From Mimachlamys varia (taxonomy: Eukaryota; Mollusca; Bivalvia; Pectinida; Pectinidae), in contig OX392543.1 in the NCBI GenBank assembly GCA_947623455.1, forward strand, positions 15,064,757-15,128,756: DNA of 64,000 nt, written 5' to 3'. Shown here piece after piece: positions 30,889 through 42,860 of this stretch. Position 1 is the stretch's first letter; every line of letters begins with the position of its first letter. Under the pieces are notes generated by a model. That model was not told the DNA's origin and did no database searches. It saw nothing but the letters and a program-made list of their open reading frames with translations. The translations under genes and the position numbers were made by a program.

Positions 30889-32790
30889 TTATATCAATGT
30901 GTTGTCTCCCCAACAACAGCAGAATCGGCTTGAACATGCTCCGTACGAAAACTTGGATGTAACTGGTGGCCCTGACTTGGGCCTATTTAGGACTTGGGGT
31001 ACATCTCCATTGGCTGTTCCGTTGGAATGCGGCGAGAAGTATGGGAAGCGAAGCGGCCGATTGAAAAACGGAACTGAATTTGTCTTGTCCAGACGTACAG
31101 GATCAGTACAAGGGCCAAGATTTATCGGGATGTCCAACAAAAGTTTTCCTCCACATGTTTTGAAATTGACACCCACAATTAGGCTGTAGTGAATTGTTAC
31201 GAGTCGACAACCAGGCATGACACTAGGTAAAAAGGTTGTGTGGGTTGGGAGGTGGATGTCGTAGAAAATAATGTTACGTTTGTTTGTTTTCGTGATTGTT
31301 CCCTCCGGATATTTCTCCTCAACATTGGCGATGTTGAATTGAGCTTTGGAACGAATTCCTTTGACAGACACTGTCTGTCTCAGAACACATGTGATCTTTT
31401 TAATTCTGTTGGCATAGCGATTTTCCGTCTCCAGGTGGATTTTGATGTCATCACCGGCAAGAAAACAGGAACGGTCCAGAGACATGTGAATGTTCGCAGG
31501 TTCTCGAACCGTGAACACGGAGCAGGTGATGGGAACATCTTCAACATGGTCCACAGGTGTCATCGCCATGGGAACAGAATGAATGTCGAAAGGTCGTTTT
31601 ACATTGAACATTTGTTTGCGTGATACCAACACTTTCACAAAATTGTTCATGGAGTGTGTACTTCGTGCTGAAGATGACGACCCAACATCATCACAAATCC
31701 GGGCTTTCACAAGGTATGTGGTTTCCATGTTGAAACCGTTGATTTTGTCCTGGTAACTACTGGATGTAGGGATCCCTTCCGGCAACTGTAAACGGAAATT
31801 GGAGACATAGTGTCCCGGAGTGACCAGCGATGTCCAGCGTCCGTCAGGGGAACCAATGATATAGGAGCGTTTACTAAGGAACACATCTCGTTTCGTGGTC
31901 GATACACCAGATTCGGGCTGAACAAGAGTCGCTGTAGTCTGGCCAATTATCAACAATTCAATAAATCGTATGTCCATTTCATTACTTACATCAAAGATTA
32001 TCTTCCCAGTGAGCTCCTCTCCTGGTAGAAATCGATGGCGATCATGTTTGTCGAATTCAATGTCAAATTGTGTGACATAATATTCCTTTCGTTCTGGCCG
32101 ATGTCTGCGAAATGCTACAGAACCAGTAGTCTTTGTCTCCGCACTAGGGGTTCTGCGTCGGCTCTGTGTTAAATGGCCGTTGGTCTTTGGATAACCACGC
32201 ATACTTCCTGGATAGGTGGCGCTTGCTTGCACAGTCCCTTGGGGGTGAGGACCAGCCCTCATTAACCCCGGGGACACCGGTCCTCCCCTTACAGTCCCCT
32301 GGGGTACTGGTATACCTTGACCCTTCACTGAATGTCCCCCTTTATAATTATCACCAGCTCTCGGAGTATTGGGTGTTCTTGGAGTAGAAGGCTGGTATTT
32401 TAAATGGTTTGCATCTTCGCCACCAGGCACTGTGATAATCTTGGCAAGTTTAGCCTTGGCTGACGATTCCATGCGAAACTTCGCTCCACGTGGACTCATG
32501 TTATTACCGTTGGCAGTGTTTTGTATATAATGTCGGCGCACTTCTTCTGTGTCCTGAAATGCCTTGTTTTGTATGTAATGGTGATGTACTTCCTCTGTTT
32601 CTTGAAAAGTAAAAGCCAAGTTGTTTTGAGACACAGAATCAAGATGGGTAATATGAACATCCTGGTCTTGAAGAAGCTCACTGTTCATGGATCTTGGGCT
32701 GTTTGGATCTTCCTCTTCGTAGGAATTATGGGATTGACGATAACGTGCCATCCTGGCATTAGATTGAACATATCTTCCTACTGGATGCAT
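30889..32790 (-). CDS. Alpha-arrestin (arrestin domain-containing) protein, 633 aa
   Basis: Single-exon CDS starting MHPVGRYVQSNARMARY and ending CCCWGDNTLI at a TAA (30891-30889). Residues 1-230 are a low-complexity extension. It has a near-duplicate FQETEEVHHHYIQN / FQDTEEVRRHYIQN and Gly/Pro-rich GTVRGGPVSPGLMRAG repeats. From about residue 240 the arrestin N-domain follows (FDIEFDKHDRHRFLPGEELT, GKIIFDVSNEMDIRFIEL), then the C-domain (IHMSLDRSCFLAGDDIKIHL, PGCRLVTIHYSLIVGVNF, LLLDIPINLG). Alpha-arrestins act as trafficking and ubiquitin-ligase adaptors. No PPxY motif is visible, so HECT-ligase binding by the usual route is not supported. An acceptor-like TTTGTTTCAG|CTG at 32860 suggests a 5' UTR intron. 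Confidence 0.9.
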   Translation of the reverse strand: MHPVGRYVQSNARMARYRQSHNSYEEEDPNSPRSMNSELLQDQDVHITHLDSVSQNNLAFTFQETEEVHHHYIQNKAFQDTEEVRRHYIQNTANGNNMSPRGAKFRMESSAKAKLAKIITVPGGEDANHLKYQPSTPRTPNTPRAGDNYKGGHSVKGQGIPVPQGTVRGGPVSPGLMRAGPHPQGTVQASATYPGSMRGYPKTNGHLTQSRRRTPSAETKTTGSVAFRRHRPERKEYYVTQFDIEFDKHDRHRFLPGEELTGKIIFDVSNEMDIRFIELLIIGQTTATLVQPESGVSTTKRDVFLSKRSYIIGSPDGRWTSLVTPGHYVSNFRLQLPEGIPTSSSYQDKINGFNMETTYLVKARICDDVGSSSSARSTHSMNNFVKVLVSRKQMFNVKRPFDIHSVPMAMTPVDHVEDVPITCSVFTVREPANIHMSLDRSCFLAGDDIKIHLETENRYANRIKKITCVLRQTVSVKGIRSKAQFNIANVEEKYPEGTITKTNKRNIIFYDIHLPTHTTFLPSVMPGCRLVTIHYSLIVGVNFKTCGGKLLLDIPINLGPCTDPVRLDKTNSVPFFNRPLRFPYFSPHSNGTANGDVPQVLNRPKSGPPVTSKFSYGACSSRFCCCWGDNTLI

Positions 32791-32860
32791 TTTTGTTGAG
32801 ATTTGTCCTTGTTTAATTTTTGTTCTCCTGCTCTCCTTGTACTCCCATTGCCTTCAGCTG

Positions 32861-34079
32861 AAACAAATATAGAAATTGATCAGGAAAATTATTTTGAGCA
32901 ACTACCTAAAGCAATCCAATTTGAAAAAAAAATGTATCCATGAGGATCAACAACACATTCAGGCTTAATATATTATTATGTTACACTAAGAACCTTGGAG
33001 AAAAAACATTCAAAGAAAAACTCTTAATTGCATCCTTTATTCTATACATAGAATCTGATATATTTCATTCCTTAATTTATATGTGTTTATCAGCATAATG
33101 CTTTCGTAAGTGATTCCAGTTCAGAAATTTCAAACTACATACAATTTCTACCACATAAATTCAGAAATTAATCATGAAATAATTGAGATTTTACTTAATT
33201 TCTCTGAGATGGCTCTTAGAGAAATTAAGTAAAATCTCAATTATTCCATATTTTTGAAAAATCTACAAATTTATTGAAGATTTTAAGGTGTTTGCTAATA
33301 TCCATAATAAAAACTAGCTTGTTATAGTATTATCACAGACACAATCTGTACGTGGTGACTTCTTATCACTTAACATACAACTTTAACAGTTAAACAGCTG
33401 AATGCTTCTCCGTGATAATTGTGGAATATCCCACGCTACACTGGTCCTGAACTATAAGTATCGGTATCGGTGTTTGTTATTGATTTGACATCACAGCACA
33501 TGCATTGTTAATGCCAGCAATCCATCGGTGGCCTTCCGTAACCTGGGGGTCTATGACAATGTAATATATGGGTTGATAAGGAGGGGGAGGACATGTATAT
33601 ACGCTGCACTATACATGTGGGTAATCAATGTACAATTATATAGACAGGCCTGGGAATATTGTGCAATGGTTGCATTGCATGCAGACTTAAGCAGCTGCGA
33701 ACATTACTATAGGTTCTCCGTCCCACTGCCAACATCTTAGCTATGGATCAGAAACTTTTTTTTTTTGCAGATGTTTATATCCAAAAGCTGCTTTAATAAA
33801 TCATTTCTGGCAAGAAACTCATACCTTGTTGTGGAATTTTTAAGAAAAAGTAATAAAGATGAAATAGAATGCATGGAAGAGCATTAATCTATAACCTGTT
33901 GGCCTACAGGTAAAAGTACAGCTGGGATAGCATGAGACCGAGATTTAAACCTAACTGCAGCAATATGGTCACTCTATACCACAAAGATCCACTGCAGTTA
34001 TATTGAATGTCAAGGGAAGGTTACTCTATTATAGTGGAACTCTTTAGTGTTTTGTGTGTAGATAAGTCGGAAATCCTTA
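32861..34079. other. Upstream region of the arrestin gene, with a perfect hairpin
   Basis: A near-perfect hairpin at 33176-33247 (arms AATTGAGATTTTACTTAATT) stands out. Otherwise it is AT-rich sequence without recognised genes. A 5' exon of the arrestin gene is expected somewhere here but cannot be placed. Confidence 0.5.
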
Positions 34080-34700
34080 ACAAGATAATACATTTTTATC
34101 TCACCTGGCAAAAAGTTCCAGTTGAGCTATATAATGGACAGAGTGTTATAACGTTTCCTCAAATAAATGACCTTGACTTACTTTCAAGGTCACAGGATTC
34201 AAACACAGAATAAACTTTTAAAAGTCTTCTTAATAATCAGGAGATCAAGATTACTAATACTTGGCCGGTTGGTACCTAGGATGCTTGAGTTACTTCCACG
34301 GTCACAGGGGTCATATCTGTAAAAACTTTTAAAATATCATCTTTGGAATGACAAGAAGGCCTAAAAGTGTACCTTAACCAAAATGTACTCGTCATCTTTA
34401 ATTAAATTTCCCCAAAATAAATTACCTTTGCTTTATAATACTTTCAATGTCACAGGGTTTAAATAGCTGAAAACACCTTTCAAAATCTCTTGAATAACCA
34501 GAAGACAAAGCCAGCTAGCTAGAGTTAACTGATACTAATTTGCTAATTGGTACTGAGGCATAAAGTGGTAGAAAAATTCCTCAAATAAGCAACCTTGACC
34601 CTCATTCAAGGTCAAAGAGTTATGATAGCTGAAAACCTTTTAAAATCCTTATCTGAACAACCAGAAGGTACAGAGTACTGATACTTGCCAAGTTAGTTCA
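34080..34700 (+). repeat. Degenerate tandem repeat of the CACCTGGC/GACCTTGA-type family
   Basis: Begins TTATCTCACCTGGCAAAAAG and contains about four degenerate ~150-bp units with 'tgaccttga...tttcaaggtcacagg' and 'aaccagaagg'. It resembles the cores of the pearl-like elements, so it is probably a decayed member. A shorter relative lies at 26780-27070. Confidence 0.6.
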
Positions 34701-35853
34701 TTACCTGACAAGAAGTACTGATAGTACTGTTTGAATTAAGTGTCCTCACATACATACATGTATATAGCATTGATGTGCTTTGTCCCCAATCTCCAGCATT
34801 GATGTGCTTTAATTGTCCCTAGTTCTATCAGTGTTTAAATTTTATGCATTTATTTTTGGTAGAGTTTGATTTTGTTCAGACATGTTTTATAAATACCGTG
34901 CAATTTCGTGCTACTATTAAGGCACTCTCTCAAAATTGAATTCAATAATGCAAAACGAAAAAAAAAGAAAAAAATTGTTATAAGTACATCCAGAGCTACC
35001 ACATTTGAACCAAGTGTTTAAAATTTTTCTCTTTTTCTATGGCTTGTACACTCTTTAGAATCTGTGTGAGAGGAGCTTCATACTGTACATGTTAGTTGTC
35101 AACTTCTGTGACGGATTTAGAGACAGAAACTTGTAACTTTATTCCTGTGAAAATAACTTTTATGTTCATGCACTTGGAGTGCTTGGTTTCCATCACTATT
35201 TGTATGCAGCATGGGAGTGTTTTGTGGGAGCGTTTATCTGATTAAAGTCTTCATACCTGTCTATTATTTACCTACACTGTATTTACCGTCTAAGTTTTCT
35301 TTAGAATTAAAACTATCAAAGCATCATCAGCTTGATTTGGCATTTCTCATTTTTTTATCATTATTGAATCTCAAAAAGATCTATTAAAAATGTACCAAAT
35401 TAACCTAGTCTTGATATATCAATTTAAAATAAAAAAAACAAAGATGAACATTATCTAATCATCTATATTAACAGTATTTAATTTAATTTATAAATAAAAG
35501 AAACAAAATGTTCTTGTTAAGTTGACAATGCTCAGTAAACAGAAACTGCTACCAGACGTTAAATATAGCTTGATGAACAAACCTGTTCTTTTATTTTTAG
35601 ATTTCGTATTTAGCTCTAAGGCTTTGGTTAGGTCAGCACTGTTGTATATAGAGAGGAATTTATATATGTTGTTTAAGTACAATGTATGTCTGAAGATTAT
35701 AATAGATATGGCTTCATCTATAGTGTAAATTATATGCCAGGGGCAAAACATGTTGATTTTCATATTTAGTGGTATAACAGTTATACATTGGCATAAATTA
35801 TTAATATGTATAAGTTGTTATATCAACACTGGATTAATTTAAATATGTGTTTA
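34701..35853. other. AT-rich sequence, nothing recognised
   Basis: Contains a short internal duplication around 34770-34815 (CATTGATGTGCTTT twice). No gene signal seen. Confidence 0.5.
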
Positions 35854-36101
35854 AATATAAATATAAACTTTATTCATTTTACAACAATTATGAAACAAGT
35901 TATCCAACTTATATTAATCACTCTTGTTGGCCCAAATGGTAGTGCATGAGGGGTCTTATTATGGGAGGAAACTGGAGTACCTGGATAAAACCCACATGGT
36001 TGGGCAGGTGACCCCATACCTTTTCACGTCCGGTCTGGGAATCAAACCCCGGCCGCCTTGATGAAAGGCAAGTGTGCTATCCACTGCACCTCCCGACCAC
36101 C
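35854..36101 (-). mobile_element. tRNA-derived SINE, family A, intact with TSD
   Basis: Reverse orientation. The tail is at 35861 (ATAAACTTTATTCATTTT) and the head at 36101. It is flanked by direct repeats AATATGTGTTTA at 35842-35853 and 36102-36113, a 12-bp target-site duplication. Confidence 0.9.
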
Positions 36102-36150
36102 AATATGTGTTTATAATTGAGGCTTGTTTCCCAGTATATCTTCTAAGTAC

Positions 36151-36603
36151 AGTGCACTCCTCTTTATATCATGTTGCATTTGTCAGACAAAAACATAATA
36201 TTAACAGGAATGTGACATTAAGAGGAATATGTTTTCCCCACTAAATCTAGTGCATTTCCAATCTCCATAACTAAAAGTAAGCTATTTAATGTACATATGA
36301 AGATGTTTCAATATATAGATAACATCATTTCAATTGGAAATCATTTTTTTGGGGATATTTGTTATTTTCTATGCAACATTTTGTACAAGTTGTATCTGAA
36401 ATCAAAGGAAATAACATCATTTTCTGGATATTTAAGTTGATTGGTTAAGAAAAACATGATATTAACGGGAATTCACCTCAAAATACATGATATTAACCAA
36501 ATAAAATTACATAGATTATATAGAGAGAAAAACGGTGCTTGGGAAAACATGATATAAAGAGGAATGTGATATTAACAGGAGTGATATTAAGTGGAGTCCA
36601 CTG
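36151..36603. mobile_element. MITE with CAGTGnACTCC ends and TA target site
   Basis: TA|CAGTGCACTCCTCTTTATAT ... TTAAGTGGAGTCCACTG|TA gives clear TIRs and a TA duplication, as in Tc1/mariner-type elements. No transposase ORF. The interior is rich in 'catgatattaa' words. Confidence 0.88.
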
Positions 36604-37560
36604 TATATAACTATTTATGGTAAAGGTAGCCCTTCCGTTATCTTATACTTAAACTAAGATAACATTTTTACAAGGAAAGAAAATATCCCGTCTTCTCATA
36701 TTTGCTGGATTATAAAGTGTGTGACAACTCTATCGATGGACTTACCTAATATTGCTGCATGCTTTAAAACATCTAAACTATACTGTATATAAATATTACA
36801 TACGAAAGATTGGAAATGACGAAAACAATTCTGTATTTCCAGAAATTTAGTTGCAGTCTTTTGCTTTCTTGACAAAAATTGTCAGTATTTTTTGAAAATT
36901 TCGTTGTTTTGAATACATAAATTTCCCGCTACTTTAGATGTCGATCTATCATTCGATTAGGCATATTTACGAGCTCTAAGTACAAAACCCGAAGTACGAA
37001 AAGTTTAGAATAAATGAAGTATAGTAAGATATATTTGGTCAGTGACAAAGTGGACTTTCCATTATGTGGCCGGGGGGTCCAATATCTTGATTGGAAGTTG
37101 GTACAGTTTGCTTAGCTCAGTATAGTAGGGTTTTCTCTGGGTACTCCTGTTTCCTCCCACAATGAAATTCTTGCACACTAATATCAAGGCCAAGAAGTGT
37201 TAATTCATCATTTTAATATAAAATGTTTGTGTTATATATATCATGTTTTAAAAGTATGTGTATTAGTTCTGAAAAGTCTTTTGCATCAGCAGTTTTCAAA
37301 TGATTGAACATTTACTAAGAAAGATATAGTCGATTGACTTTTTCTCAAGTTTATGAAATTGACTTAAATTTAAAAGAGAATGTTTAGCCTTGAACGAGAG
37401 TCAGAATTCAATAGATCATAAGCTCTTTATATATTTCTAGACATAATCTGCTTAAGAAATTTATTTTTCTAAGTTATATCAATATTTCCAGCCGTTCTCA
37501 GCATGTACGATAGAAAATTGTTACAGTTATAATGTCTTATATGCATACATCGATATTCAG
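36604..37560. other. AT-rich sequence with a SINE-like fragment
   Basis: A fragment at about 37065-37165 (GGCCGGGGGGTCC ... TCTCTGGGTACTCCTGTTTCC) matches family-A SINE body sequence. Nothing else recognised. Confidence 0.5.
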
Positions 37561-37690
37561 GCCCTGGTTTCATCAATGTTCCTCTACTTCAGGAAATTAT
37601 AACTTACAAATCTCTATAGGAAAGCATTACAAAAGTTAATGCTTTCCTTTGGAGATTTCAGAGTTAAGGAACGCTGAAGAAACTGGGGCC
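37561..37690. mobile_element. Foldback element, ~60-bp arms
   Basis: The left arm begins GCCCTGGTTTCATCAATGTT; the right arm ends GCTGAAGAAACTGGGGCC. The centre is AGGAAAGCATTAC / GTTAATGCTTTCCT. A related half is at about 16745-16790. Confidence 0.75.
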
Positions 37691-37692
37691 AG

Positions 37693-38526
37693 TTATAGAG
37701 CTCGCCAAATTCTTTTCATTCATTCTTACCTGGGCTTATTGCAGGAGAAATACGGTATACTGAAGGCAAGGTAAAGGGATGTATAAAAGGGGACATCACC
37801 GAGTTTAAAACTGTATTTCAGATTTAATGGTACATACGACACCTTCCTTATTATGTCAACAGAAGCTAGTGAATATGTAAAAACTTTACGCCCTGAGAGT
37901 TAATTGCTTAGAAGCTATTCTCATTGAATAGTCATATATATTATTGCTGACTAAGCTTTTGTTTAACATTTCTGAAGGCAAATGTTGGGAAATTATTCTG
38001 GAGGAATCACATTTAGAAAAGAAGGAAATACGAGAAAATTAGTCATATTGATATCAAGTTCTGATATGAGTCAAGACAATGGTTTTTGAAACATTATATC
38101 ATACAAATACAGATTTTGGTGTAGGGCAATCCTTGGTTTTACAGACCTGACCTGGACAATATTATAGAGCTCGCCAAATTCTTTTCATTAATTCTTATAC
38201 TGAAGGCAAGGGATGCATAAAAGGGGACATCACCAAGTTTAACACTGTATTTCAGATATAATGGTACATAAGACACCTTCCTTATTATGTCAACAGAAGC
38301 TAATGAATATGTAAAAACTATATGTCCTGAGAGTTAATTGCTTAGAAGCTATTCTCATTGAATAGTCATATATATTATTGCTGACTAAGCTTTTGTTTAA
38401 CATTTCTGAAGGCAAATGTTGGGAAATTATTCTGGAGGAATCACATTTAGAAAAGAAGGAAATACGAGGAAAATTAGTCTTATTGATATCAAGTTCTCAT
38501 ATGAGTCAGACAACGGTTTTTAAACA
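37693..38526. repeat. Direct duplication of a ~370-400 bp segment
   Basis: 37693-38090 and 38161-38526 are near-identical, beginning TATAGAGCTCGCCAAATTC and ending near CAATGGTTTTT / CAACGGTTTTT. The second copy lacks about 30 bp (AGGAGAAATACGG region). A recent local tandem duplication that leads directly into the next minisatellite. Confidence 0.88.
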
Positions 38527-40017
38527 GTGACTGGTGTTAGACCCTGTATATATAACAGCTAGTGACTGGTGTTAGTCCCTGTATATATAACAGTGACTGG
38601 TGTTAGACCCTGTATATATATAACAGTGACTGGTGTTAGACCCTGTATATATATAACAGTGACTGGTGTTAGACCCTGTATATATATAACAGTGTGTTAG
38701 ACCCTGTATATATATCAGTGACTGGTGTTAGACCCTGTATATATATCAGTGACTGGTGTTAGACCCTGTATATATAACAGTGACTGGTGTTAGACCCTGT
38801 ATATATATAACAGTGACTGGTGTTAGACCCTGTATATATAACAGTGACTGGTGTTAGACCCTGTATATATAACAGTGACTGATGTTAGACCCTGTATATA
38901 TATATAACAGTGACTGGTGTTAGACCCTGTATATATAACAGTGACTGGTGTTAGACCCTGTATATATAACAGTGACTGGTGTTAGACCCTGTATATATAA
39001 CAGTGACTGGTGTTAGTCTCTGTATATATAACAGTGACTGGTGTTAGTCTCTGTATATATAACAGTGACTGGTGTTAGACCATATATATATAACAGTGAC
39101 AGGTGTTAGACCCTGTATATATATAACAGTGACTGGTGTTAGACCCTGTATATATATAACAGTGACTGGTGTTAGACCCTGTATATATATAACAGTGTGT
39201 TAGACCCTGTATAGGTGTTAGACCCTGTATATATATCAGTGACTGGTGTTTGACCCTGTATATATAACAGTGACTGGTGTTAGACCCTGTATATATAACA
39301 GTGACTGGTGTTAGACCCTGTATATATATAACAGTGACTGGTGTTAGACCCGGTATATATATCACAGTGACTGGTGTTAGACCCTGTATATATATAACAG
39401 TAACTGGTGTTAGACCCTGTATATATATAACAGTGACTGGTGTTAGACCCTGTATATATCACAGTGACTGCATGGTGTTAGACCCTGTATATATATAACA
39501 GTGACTGGTGTTAGACCCTGTATATATATAACAGTGACTGGTGTTAGACCCTGTATATATCACAGTGACTGGTGTTAGACCCTGTATATATAACAGTAAC
39601 TGGTGTTAGACCCTGTATATATATCACAGTGACTGGTGTTAGACCCTGTATATATAACAGTGACTGGTGTTAGACCCTGTATATATAACAGTAACTGGTG
39701 TTAGACCCTGTATATATAACAGTGACTGGTGTTAGACCCTGTATATATAACAGTGACTGGTGTTAGACCCTGTATATATAACAGTGACTGGTGTTAGACC
39801 CTATATATATATAACAGTGACTGGTGTTAGACCCTGTATATATATAACAGTGACTGGTGTTAGACCCTATATATATATAACAGTGACTGGTGTTAGACCC
39901 TGTATATATAACAGTGACTGGTGTTAGACCCTGTATATATAACAGTGACTGGTGTTAGACCCTGTATATATATAACAGTGACTGGTGTTAGACCCTGTAT
40001 ATATATAACAGTGACTG
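38526..40017. repeat. Minisatellite, ~30-bp unit, about 50 copies
   Basis: Unit CAGTGACTGGTGTTAGACCC followed by TGTATATATAA, with length variation almost entirely in the (TA)n part. It begins at the end of the 370-bp duplication. ORFs on both strands (repeat YIYTGSNTSHC or ITVTGVRPC) are by-products. No exon of a recognised gene abuts it. Confidence 0.95.
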
Positions 40018-41260
40018 TTGTATTAACAGTCTTTAATTTTTAAGTCGCCCACACATCTGAAATGAAGGAGTGATTCATAGAATCTTCCTTGTATTTATTT
40101 ATTCAGTATTTATGAAATATTTGCTTATGGGGTTTGATCAAGAAGGGCTGGGTGTTCTATTTAGCCAGTTCATAAAGTTTAATTTATTCAGCGTTGAAGT
40201 TTTGTCAATTTATTATGTATTTATCAGGTTAAATATCTATACAAATCTGTAAAACAGTTTAGGTTTTGTGATTATTCATGCAGCATTTAAATGAATTTCT
40301 GAATTTTTTTTTACCAATTTGTATTTACATATGAAAAGCTTTTATTCTATGTGGCTGACTCTTTTTTGCTGAATCTACATTGAAGGCGTGTTATACAAGA
40401 TAAATTTTCTCACCTTTCGCCTCAGTTGAAGGTAAACATATATATTTAAATTTGTAACAATATAGGCCGTAACAATTTGTCATCTACATGTGTATCACAC
40501 GCTGCCTTAGGTTAAACTTTGAATTCACATGACTCTGAGCTCTGTGTTTTCGACATGAAGTGGAAGTTTAGCTTTATTGATATCACAAGAGAACTCACGT
40601 TGTCCTATCCATGAATAGCGAGTTAAGAATCTTTGGAGTATTTCTGTACAGATTTTACTGTAAAATCCTGCCCCAGTATACTATATATGGTTTTTCACTG
40701 CAAGTCTCTGCGCCTATAGATATATATAATATATATCAGGTGTTAAATGTACATAGCTTTTGTGACAATTTCGCTCATACCTGTGATTTCTGTCGCAGAT
40801 ATTGAGAGAAGAAATAGCACCAGGTTTTGATATGGGATGAATCAATGGCCGCCGTTCTCATGGTAACAATTATGAATACATTGGAAGTGTTTATCAGAAA
40901 TCAATTATCTTGCCTGACAGGAATATATATATCTAACTAACAAATATGAAAATAATTGAAGAAATATCAGATGAAAATATTAGATTTGTAGTCTATGATT
41001 TGATTTTCATAATTATCTGAATTTACCTTTCAGCATTATATGTTTGTAGTATAGGCGATTTTTGTCTCAGAGTTAATTTACATCTGACCATGCATCTAGG
41101 TTATAGTATCAGACCAGTATTACATATAAATATACATGTGTCTGTGAGTTGCCACCAGAGACTATCAGAGCCATTATTGTCCCTGCTTCTCCACAATAAT
41201 TCCATTGGTAATAATACTCTCCATACTTACTCTGTTAAAATGAAGATATTTTTGTTGTAG
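40018..41260. other. Sequence upstream of the 41261 exon, nothing recognised
   Basis: AT-rich with short (TA)n tracts. A polypyrimidine-like tract and acceptor TTTTTGTTGTAG lie at the right edge. Confidence 0.55.
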
Positions 41261-41756
41261 CCTGTTGTCCAATCATCCATTGCCATGTTTTGAACGTGTC
41301 GTACATATTGGTATTACATCCAGTCAGAACTTCACGGTATTAACCCACTATGACAAAGGATTACTAGTCATGTTTTTCCCCTGGAATAGCAAACCTCCGG
41401 CTTTAACGCTGGCCAGTGTGCCGTCACCTGTGTCTACCCTGCCACAGTTCACACCTATTACAGATGTGAACTTACCTGTAATGTTACCTGTAATTACTGA
41501 TATTAAACTGTTGGGTTCGTATAAAACAGTTCCAGTCAAGCGAAACGAGTCACTCCTAGCTTCCAGAGCTATAGCACATGGTCCTGTTCACAGCCAGCTT
41601 TTAGAGCAGGCATTGGGAAATATGCGTTTAGAATCTACCCGAGTTCACGGCGAGTACCTGGAAGTTTACCGCGAGGATATGCTCGAGTGTGTCTCCAGTT
41701 CAAGCCAAGTTTACTTAAGTTGTGACACTAGAATATTAGAGCTATACGACGGATGA
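41261..41756 (+). CDS. Terminal coding exon of an unrecognised gene
   Basis: Acceptor TTTTTGTTGTAG|C, phase 2 in. It encodes LLSNHPLPCFERVVHIGI through LLVMFFPWNSKPPALTLA, a Pro/Val-rich middle (VSTLPQFTPITDVNLPVMLP), and a conserved-looking C-terminus ending CDTRILELYDG and TGA. It is 164 coding residues with balanced composition and no low complexity, so it looks real. AATAAA lies at 41919-41924. The phase matches the MDFSKE exon at 14670. No family recognised. A second acceptor-like TTGTTCAG|TGGAGTGC at about 41830 opens a short frame ending VGKDWST, which may be an alternative end. Confidence 0.6.
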
Positions 41757-41918
41757 GATAATACAGAAAACATGGGTGTACACACACCAAGTGCTACAAA
41801 AGCGAAATTTAATTCTCTTCTATTTGTTCAGTGGAGTGCAACCTTCCAATCAATGGTCCTACCTTTAGCATTGAGTACTCCGTCAGTGACAATGTAGGCA
41901 AAGATTGGTCAACTTAAT

Positions 41919-41924
41919 AATAAA
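41919..41924 (+). terminator. Polyadenylation signal AATAAA
   Basis: Canonical hexamer about 163 bp after the TGA of the 41261-41756 exon, in an A/T-rich context with a second AATAAA at about 41943. Consistent with a terminal exon. Confidence 0.5.
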
Positions 41925-42314
41925 AAATTTAATATTCTAAAAAATAAAATGGCATTAAATTTTATCTCCAATTATAAAAGTTATACATCATTTTCAATTA
42001 TATTTACATTATTTGATCTTAAAAAAAGTAGATATACATGTATTAGTTTATGGTATACAATGTATAGACAAATTTTTTATTAACGGCATATTTTTGAATC
42101 ATCAACCAAAATGTTAAGCTGACATGGTGATTGAGATATAGGTTAGAGCTAATTTGTTTCCTTATCTGAAATAGGTAATGCATTGTCCTGGGGTAGTTTG
42201 AATATTATGAGGTTCACTGGGGCGTGACACGATGGAGGTATTTTGTCATGCTGAACAGAGCATTTCTTAAACAGACAATCTTAGATCTATGGAATGTTAT
42301 GGTTGATGATTTCT

Positions 42315-42860
42315 GAGCTAAGATTACACCCCTACATAAACAAATATGGATTCATCTTACATGCTTACACCCCTACATATACAAACATGGATTCATCTTA
42401 CTTGCTTACATCCCTACATATACAAACATGGATTCATCTTACTTGCTTACATCCCTACATATACAAACATGGATTCATCTTACTTGCTAATACACCCCTA
42501 CATAAGCAAACATAGATTCATCTTACTTGCTTACACCCCTAAATAAACAAACATAAATTCATCTTACTTGCTTACACCCCAGCATAAACAAAAATGGATT
42601 CATCTTACTTTCTTACACCCCTAAATAAACAAACATAAATTCATCTTACTTGCTTACACCCCTAAATAAACAAACATAGATTCATCTTACTTGCTTTCAC
42701 CCCTACATAAACAAACATAGATTCATCTTACTTGCCTACACCCCTTCATAAACAAACATAAATTCGTCTTCCTAGCTTACACCCCTATATGAACATAAAT
42801 TCATCTTACTTGGGTACATCCCTAGATAAACAAATATAGATTCATCTTACTTGATCAGGT
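42315..42860. repeat. Minisatellite, ~40-bp unit, about 14 copies
   Basis: Unit ATTCATCTTACTTGCTTACA followed by CCCCTACATAAACAAACAT, with variants AAATAAAC and TATACAAAC. On the minus strand each unit contains GCAAGTAAGATG, a good 5' splice-site-like string. No exon is recognised at its edge. Confidence 0.92.

Noticed and set aside
39075..39498. ORFs of YIYTGSNTSHC / ITVTGVRPC repeats on both strands
   Set aside because: Readthrough of a 30-bp minisatellite; both strands are equally open.
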